Source: JBBQFC01 sp038321615
GTDB lineage: Bacteria; Bacteroidota; Bacteroidia; Flavobacteriales_D; Cryomorphaceae
NCBI GenBank assembly: GCA_038321615.1
Contig: JBBQFC010000006.1
Span: 16,249-80,248, forward strand
DNA: 64,000 bases
Direction of reading: 5' to 3'
Shown here: positions 60,696-64,000 of the stretch, one piece after another
How positions within the stretch are numbered: position 1 is the stretch's first letter
How the letters are laid out: every line of letters starts with the position of its first letter
Program-made: the position numbers and the translations under genes
Notes under the pieces: generated by a model
The model's input: only the letters and a program-made list of their open reading frames with translations
The model's database searches: none
What the model was told of the DNA's origin: nothing

Positions 60696-61577
60696 ATGCA
60701 GAATTTAGCCGCTCAAGGTAGTGCTTTTATCCGTTACAAATCTATGGTATGCCGTGGAAGGCTTGTTCAATTTAACAAGCCTTTAACGATGGGAATTCTG
60801 AATCTCACCGACGATTCCTTTTACGAAGCGAGCCGCACTGAGATGGGAAACCTGTTGGCGAAAGCTACGGAAATGATACGCGACGGAGCCGATATACTTG
60901 ATCTGGGCGCGCAAAGCACGAGACCCGGAGCCCTGGAAATTCCAGCAAATCAGGAGCGCCAAACAATAGCTTCAGGAGTAGCGAGAATACGGGAAGCATT
61001 TCCGGAAATACTGATCTCGGTCGATACCTTTCGAGCCGAAGTAGCCGAGGCGGGTATGAAGGCGGGCGCCGATATAATTAACGATATAAGCGGCGGAAAT
61101 CGCGATGAAGCTATCTGGGAAGTGGCTGCAACGCATGGCGCTCCCTATATTTTAATGCATAGCCGCGGCGATTCGCAGACCATGATGAAGCTTAATAAAT
61201 ACGCCGACGTAACCCGCGATGTGATTAGCGAGCTCTCTCAAAAAGTATTTCGACTTAAATCGATCGGTGTGTGCGACGTTATTATCGATCCTGGTTTTGG
61301 TTTTGCGAAAGGGCCCACGCAAAACTTTGAACTATTGCGCAATCTCGAGCATTTCAAAGTATTAGAATTGCCGCTTTTAATAGGTCTGAGCAGGAAATCG
61401 TTGATTTATAAAACACTGAATATCAATCCTGAAGATTCTTTAAACGGCACCAGTGTTTTGAACACGTTTGCCCTGGAGCGGGGTGCCAGCATCTTACGCG
61501 TCCACGACATTAAGCCCGCCAAAGAAACGATTGCTCTTTGGACGAATCTCCATCCAGCCATTCAAGATATCGGCTAA
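60696..61577 (+). CDS. folP: Dihydropteroate synthase
   Basis: Joins p-aminobenzoate to hydroxymethyl-dihydropterin pyrophosphate in folate synthesis; the target of sulfonamides. Motifs: LTMGILNLTDDSFYEASR, DILDLGAQSTRPGA (second pterin-site motif), ISVDTFRAEVAEAGMKAGADIINDISGG, ILMHSRGD and VIIDPGFGFAKGPTQNFELLRNL, and LIGLSRKSLI. Start uncertain: the ATG at 60696 gives 293 residues and leaves 13 bases to the divergent DUF1599 gene; the ATG at 60744 (then VCRGRLVQF) is also in keeping with the family. Monocistronic. Confidence 0.95.
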   Translation: MQNLAAQGSAFIRYKSMVCRGRLVQFNKPLTMGILNLTDDSFYEASRTEMGNLLAKATEMIRDGADILDLGAQSTRPGALEIPANQERQTIASGVARIREAFPEILISVDTFRAEVAEAGMKAGADIINDISGGNRDEAIWEVAATHGAPYILMHSRGDSQTMMKLNKYADVTRDVISELSQKVFRLKSIGVCDVIIDPGFGFAKGPTQNFELLRNLEHFKVLELPLLIGLSRKSLIYKTLNINPEDSLNGTSVLNTFALERGASILRVHDIKPAKETIALWTNLHPAIQDIG

Positions 61578-61652
61578 AGCCTTGATTGCGAGAAGCTTAT
61601 TCCATCAGTGGTCTTTACATTGCATATCCCAAGCTAACATTGTGCCTTATAG

Positions 61653-61683
61653 TTTGTTAAAACCTTGCAAACACGTAATTTTA
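61653..61683 (+). promoter_or_regulatory. Bacteroidota-type promoter of paaABCD
   Basis: TTTG (61653-61656), 19-base spacer, TAATTTTA (61676-61683), one mismatch to TAnnTTTG. The paaA ATG follows 23 bases downstream. No repressor-site palindrome is obvious between. Confidence 0.6.
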
Positions 61684-61706
61684 CCCCACCACTTAATTGA
61701 AAATGC

Positions 61707-62651
61707 ATGGAAACCGCAGAACGCGAAAAGAAATTTCAGGAGAAGATAGATTCTGGTCAAAAGATTGAAGCCAAAGAATGGATGCCCGATAATTATCGAA
61801 AGCAACTCATTCGCATGATCTCACAGCACGCACACTCCGAGATTGTGGGTATGCTCCCCGAAGGAAATTGGATAACCCGGGCGCCGAGTCTTCGCCGGAA
61901 GGCCGTGCTGCTGGCCAAAATTCAAGACGAAGCCGGCCACGGACTCTACCTTTACAGCGCGGCCGAAACCTTGGGAATTGATCGGCAGACATTGATCAAC
62001 CAATTATTAGAAGGAAAAGCCAAGTATTCGAGCATATTCAATTACCCAACCCTTAGCTGGGCCGATATTGGAGCCATTGGCTGGCTGGTAGACGGTGCAG
62101 CAATTGTAAACCAAACCATGCTCTCGCGGGGTTCTTACGGTCCTTATTGCCGGGCAATGGTTCGGATTTGTAAGGAAGAAAGCTTCCACAATCGCCAAGG
62201 TTATGAGATTATGTATCAATTGGCTAACGGAACCCCTGCTCAAAAAGAAATGGCGCAAGATGCCCTAAACCGTTGGTGGGGACCGTCTATGCAAATGCTC
62301 GGCCCTTCGGATGCGGCAAGCGCCAACAGCGAAGAGACCATGAAATGGCAGATTAAGGTGGAGAGCAATGATACTGTGCGTCAGCGATTCATCGACCGCA
62401 CGGTGCCCCAAGCCACAGCCGCAGGTCTCACTATACCCGATGCCGATTTGAAATTTAACGATGCCACCGGACATTGGGAGATCGGTGAGATCGAATGGGA
62501 AGAATTCTACCGTGTGGTAAAAGGAAAAGGCCCATGTAATCGCCAGCGTCTGGAAGCACGTCGCAAAGCGGAAGACGAAGGTGCCTGGGTGCGCGAAGCA
62601 GCTGCTGCTTACGCGGCCAAACAAGCCCAACGCCAAGTAAAGGCAGCTTAA
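61707..62651 (+). CDS. paaA: 1,2-phenylacetyl-CoA epoxidase, catalytic subunit PaaA
   Basis: Diiron monooxygenase subunit that epoxidises the ring of phenylacetyl-CoA. The ferritin-like helices carry the metal ligands in KIQDEAGHGLYLYSAAE (E/H), ICKEESFHNRQGYEIM (E/H) and WMPDNYRKQLIRMISQHAHSEIVGMLPEGNWITRAPSLRRKAVLLAK before them. WGPSMQMLGPSDAASANS and VKGKGPCNRQRLEARRKAEDEGAWVREAA finish the protein. 314 residues, as usual. First gene of paaABCD; stop to paaB start is 10 bases. An ATG four bases upstream in another frame is not used. Confidence 0.97.
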   Translation: METAEREKKFQEKIDSGQKIEAKEWMPDNYRKQLIRMISQHAHSEIVGMLPEGNWITRAPSLRRKAVLLAKIQDEAGHGLYLYSAAETLGIDRQTLINQLLEGKAKYSSIFNYPTLSWADIGAIGWLVDGAAIVNQTMLSRGSYGPYCRAMVRICKEESFHNRQGYEIMYQLANGTPAQKEMAQDALNRWWGPSMQMLGPSDAASANSEETMKWQIKVESNDTVRQRFIDRTVPQATAAGLTIPDADLKFNDATGHWEIGEIEWEEFYRVVKGKGPCNRQRLEARRKAEDEGAWVREAAAAYAAKQAQRQVKAA

Positions 62652-62661
62652 ATAAACATTT

Positions 62662-62961
62662 ATGACCAATACCCCAGATAGTCCACAGGGTAACCTTTGG
62701 GAAGTATTTATCCAGGCCAAGCCCGGCATACCCCATAAGCACGCAGGGAGCCTGCATGCTGTTGATGCTGAGTCGGCCTTGCTCAGCGCCCGCGATGTTT
62801 ATACCCGCCGCGGAGAAGGCATGAGCATTTGGGTAGTTCCTTCTCACGAAATTGTGGCGAGTACGGAAGCCGAAGCCGATTCTTTTTTCGATCCCGCCGA
62901 CGATAAAGTTTACCGCCACCCCACTTTTTACGAAGTGCCCGAAGGCGTAAAATATTTATAA
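62662..62961 (+). CDS. paaB: 1,2-phenylacetyl-CoA epoxidase subunit PaaB
   Basis: Small bridging subunit of the PaaABCE complex. 99 residues with the diagnostic LWEVFIQAKPGIPHKHAGSLHAVDAESALLSARDVYTRRGEGMSIWVVPS and the ending YRHPTFYEVPEGVKYL. The stop and the paaC start share bases (TAATG). Confidence 0.97.
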   Translation: MTNTPDSPQGNLWEVFIQAKPGIPHKHAGSLHAVDAESALLSARDVYTRRGEGMSIWVVPSHEIVASTEAEADSFFDPADDKVYRHPTFYEVPEGVKYL

Positions 62962-63722
62962 TGACCGGGAATCAAGCTCTTTTTGAATACCTGCTTCACC
63001 GCGGTGACAATGCCCTCATCCTGGCACAACGCCTGGGCGAATGGTGCGGCCACGCCCATCAGCTCGAAAGCGATATTGCGCTTACCAACGTAGCGCTCGA
63101 TCAAATGGGGCAGGCAAGAATGTTGCTTACGGAAGCAGGCAGAGTGGAAGCCAAAGGCCGAAGTGAAGACGATCTGGCATTCTTCCGTGTAGAACGTGAA
63201 TTTCGAAACGCGCTCCTGGTTGAAGTTGACAACGGCGACTTCGCACGCACCATTACGCGGCAATTTCTTTTTGATATTTTTCAATTTCACACTTTAAAGG
63301 CTTTGCGCCAAAGCGAGAACGAATTTTTAGTTGGTTTCGCGACAAAGAGTTTGAAGGAAGTGACTTATCACCGCACCCTGAGCACCGATTGGATGAAGCG
63401 CCTGGGCGACGGCACTGCCTTGAGCCATGACAAAATGCAAGATGCTCTCAACGTGCTTTGGGAATATACACCCGAGCTTTTTGATATAACGGAAGGCGAC
63501 GCCGTGCTCACCAAGGCCGGAATCATTCCCGATATGGAAGCTATCAAAATAGCCTGGAATGAAGAAGTACGATCGGTAATTGCCGAGGCCACCTTAGAAA
63601 TACCCAATACTTTGGGCTACGAAGCGCGTGGCGGAAGAATAGGGCATCACACTGAACACATGGGCTATATTTTAGCCGAAATGCAATATTTGCCCCGCAC
63701 CATGCCCGAAGCGAAGTGGTAG
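62961..63722 (+). CDS. paaC: 1,2-phenylacetyl-CoA epoxidase subunit PaaC
   Basis: Structural, ferritin-like partner of PaaA. Distinctive parts: YLLHRGDNALILAQRLGEWCGHAHQLESDIALTNVALDQMGQARMLLTEAGRVE, SEDDLAFFRVEREFRNALLVE, and KSLKEVTYHRTLSTDWMKRLGDGT, with YEARGGRIGHHTEHMGYILAEMQYLPRTMPEAKW at the end. 253 residues, normal. Overlaps paaB by one base and is followed by paaD after three. Confidence 0.97.
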   Translation: MTGNQALFEYLLHRGDNALILAQRLGEWCGHAHQLESDIALTNVALDQMGQARMLLTEAGRVEAKGRSEDDLAFFRVEREFRNALLVEVDNGDFARTITRQFLFDIFQFHTLKALRQSENEFLVGFATKSLKEVTYHRTLSTDWMKRLGDGTALSHDKMQDALNVLWEYTPELFDITEGDAVLTKAGIIPDMEAIKIAWNEEVRSVIAEATLEIPNTLGYEARGGRIGHHTEHMGYILAEMQYLPRTMPEAKW

Positions 63723-63725
63723 GCT

Positions 63726-64000
63726 ATGGCAACCGCTGTCCATATATCGAACGTTTACGAATGGTTGGAAGAAATTCACGACCCGGAGATTCCCGTGTTG
63801 AGTTTGCTCGATTTGGGCGTTATTCGGAAAGTTGAAATCCTTGCTGATAATAAACTGGAAATTACCATTACACCTACCTATTCGGGTTGCCCGGCTATGG
63901 ACACCATGGAACGCGAAATACGCGAGCGGCTAACGGCAGAAGGATTTGAAGTTTCGGTGCTCACAAGTATCTCCCCGGCCTGGACTACCGACTGGATGAC
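63726..64000 (+). CDS. paaD: Phenylacetyl-CoA epoxygenase assembly protein PaaD, partial (3' end outside window)
   Basis: The ATG at 63726 opens a frame to the right edge reading MATAVHISNVYEWLEEIHDP, LSLLDLGVIRKVEI and ITITPTYSGCPAMDTMEREIRERL, the DUF59/MIP18 domain of PaaD. It helps to insert the Fe-S or metal centre of the PaaABC/PaaE system. About 91 codons are present; the cysteine-rich C-terminus and paaE lie beyond. Confidence 0.93.
   Translation, partial: MATAVHISNVYEWLEEIHDPEIPVLSLLDLGVIRKVEILADNKLEITITPTYSGCPAMDTMEREIRERLTAEGFEVSVLTSISPAWTTDWM

Noticed and set aside
1..64000. CRISPR arrays, rRNA operons, prophage or insertion sequences
   Set aside because: No regularly spaced repeats with spacers, rRNA, transposase, integrase or phage structural genes could be seen on either strand.

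Overview
The window is chromosomal DNA of a member of the Bacteroidota, probably Flavobacteriales-like; I would not go below phylum with confidence. The case rests on a SusR-type hybrid two-component system with a periplasmic propeller, a TPR/PD40 surface protein beside a huge exported protein, the folP / DUF1599 / DoxX-type / tpiA / prmA neighbourhood, a TIGR04283-type glycosyltransferase, a TerC protein, a full phenylacetate monooxygenase set, almost no Shine-Dalgarno sequences, and promoters of the form TTTG-N19-21-TAnnTTTG. No phage, insertion sequence, CRISPR array, rRNA or plasmid function is visible.

Layout. 1-4.1 kb: clpB (cut by the left edge) with a strong terminator, then an Omp85-type barrel. 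4.2-9.6 kb: minus-strand metabolic genes (methyltransferase, PLP sulfur lyase/synthase, Ogt, Rieske oxygenase), an exported superoxide dismutase on the plus strand and a barrel protein. 10-12 kb: Kef-type antiporter. 12-12.6 kb: hairpin-rich repeat block ending in tRNA-Pro(TGG). 12.7-19.7 kb: small lipoprotein, a decayed DUF748-like gene, the 1368-residue hybrid sensor, an AT-rich stretch with a membrane protein and a Kazal-like lipoprotein interrupted by a stop. 20.5-25 kb: assimilatory sulfate reduction and sirohaem operon (cysI-type, cobA, met8-like, cysH), preceded by a cysteine-rich 23-codon leader ORF and terminator that look like a translation-coupled attenuator; this is the most interesting observation. 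25-31 kb: lipoproteins, glycosyltransferase, DUF547, malate synthase, tRNA-Leu(GAG), fatty-acid hydroxylase. 31.3-37.5 kb: plus-strand run (hydrolase-OsmC fusion, rRNA methyltransferase, paaZ, terC, enoyl-CoA hydratase). 37.7-42.2 kb: DUF349 protein with acidic repeats, small proteins, Pit phosphate transporter. 42.2-60.7 kb: ten closely packed minus-strand genes from DUF1599 down to a NrtR-like regulator, including a 1500-residue and a ~2370-residue exported protein. 60.7-64 kb: folP, then paaA-B-C-D, with paaD cut by the right edge.

Functionally, paaABCD and paaZ plus the enoyl-CoA hydratase give most of the ring-epoxidation and ring-cleavage branch of phenylacetate catabolism, but in two places 25 kb apart. 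CysH, the sulfite reductase, CobA and the Met8-like enzyme form one unit: reduction of APS to sulfide and synthesis of the sirohaem that the reductase needs. Four loci show decay or novelty: the DUF748-like pseudogene, the interrupted Kazal lipoprotein, the repeat block beside tRNA-Pro and the Cys-leader attenuator.
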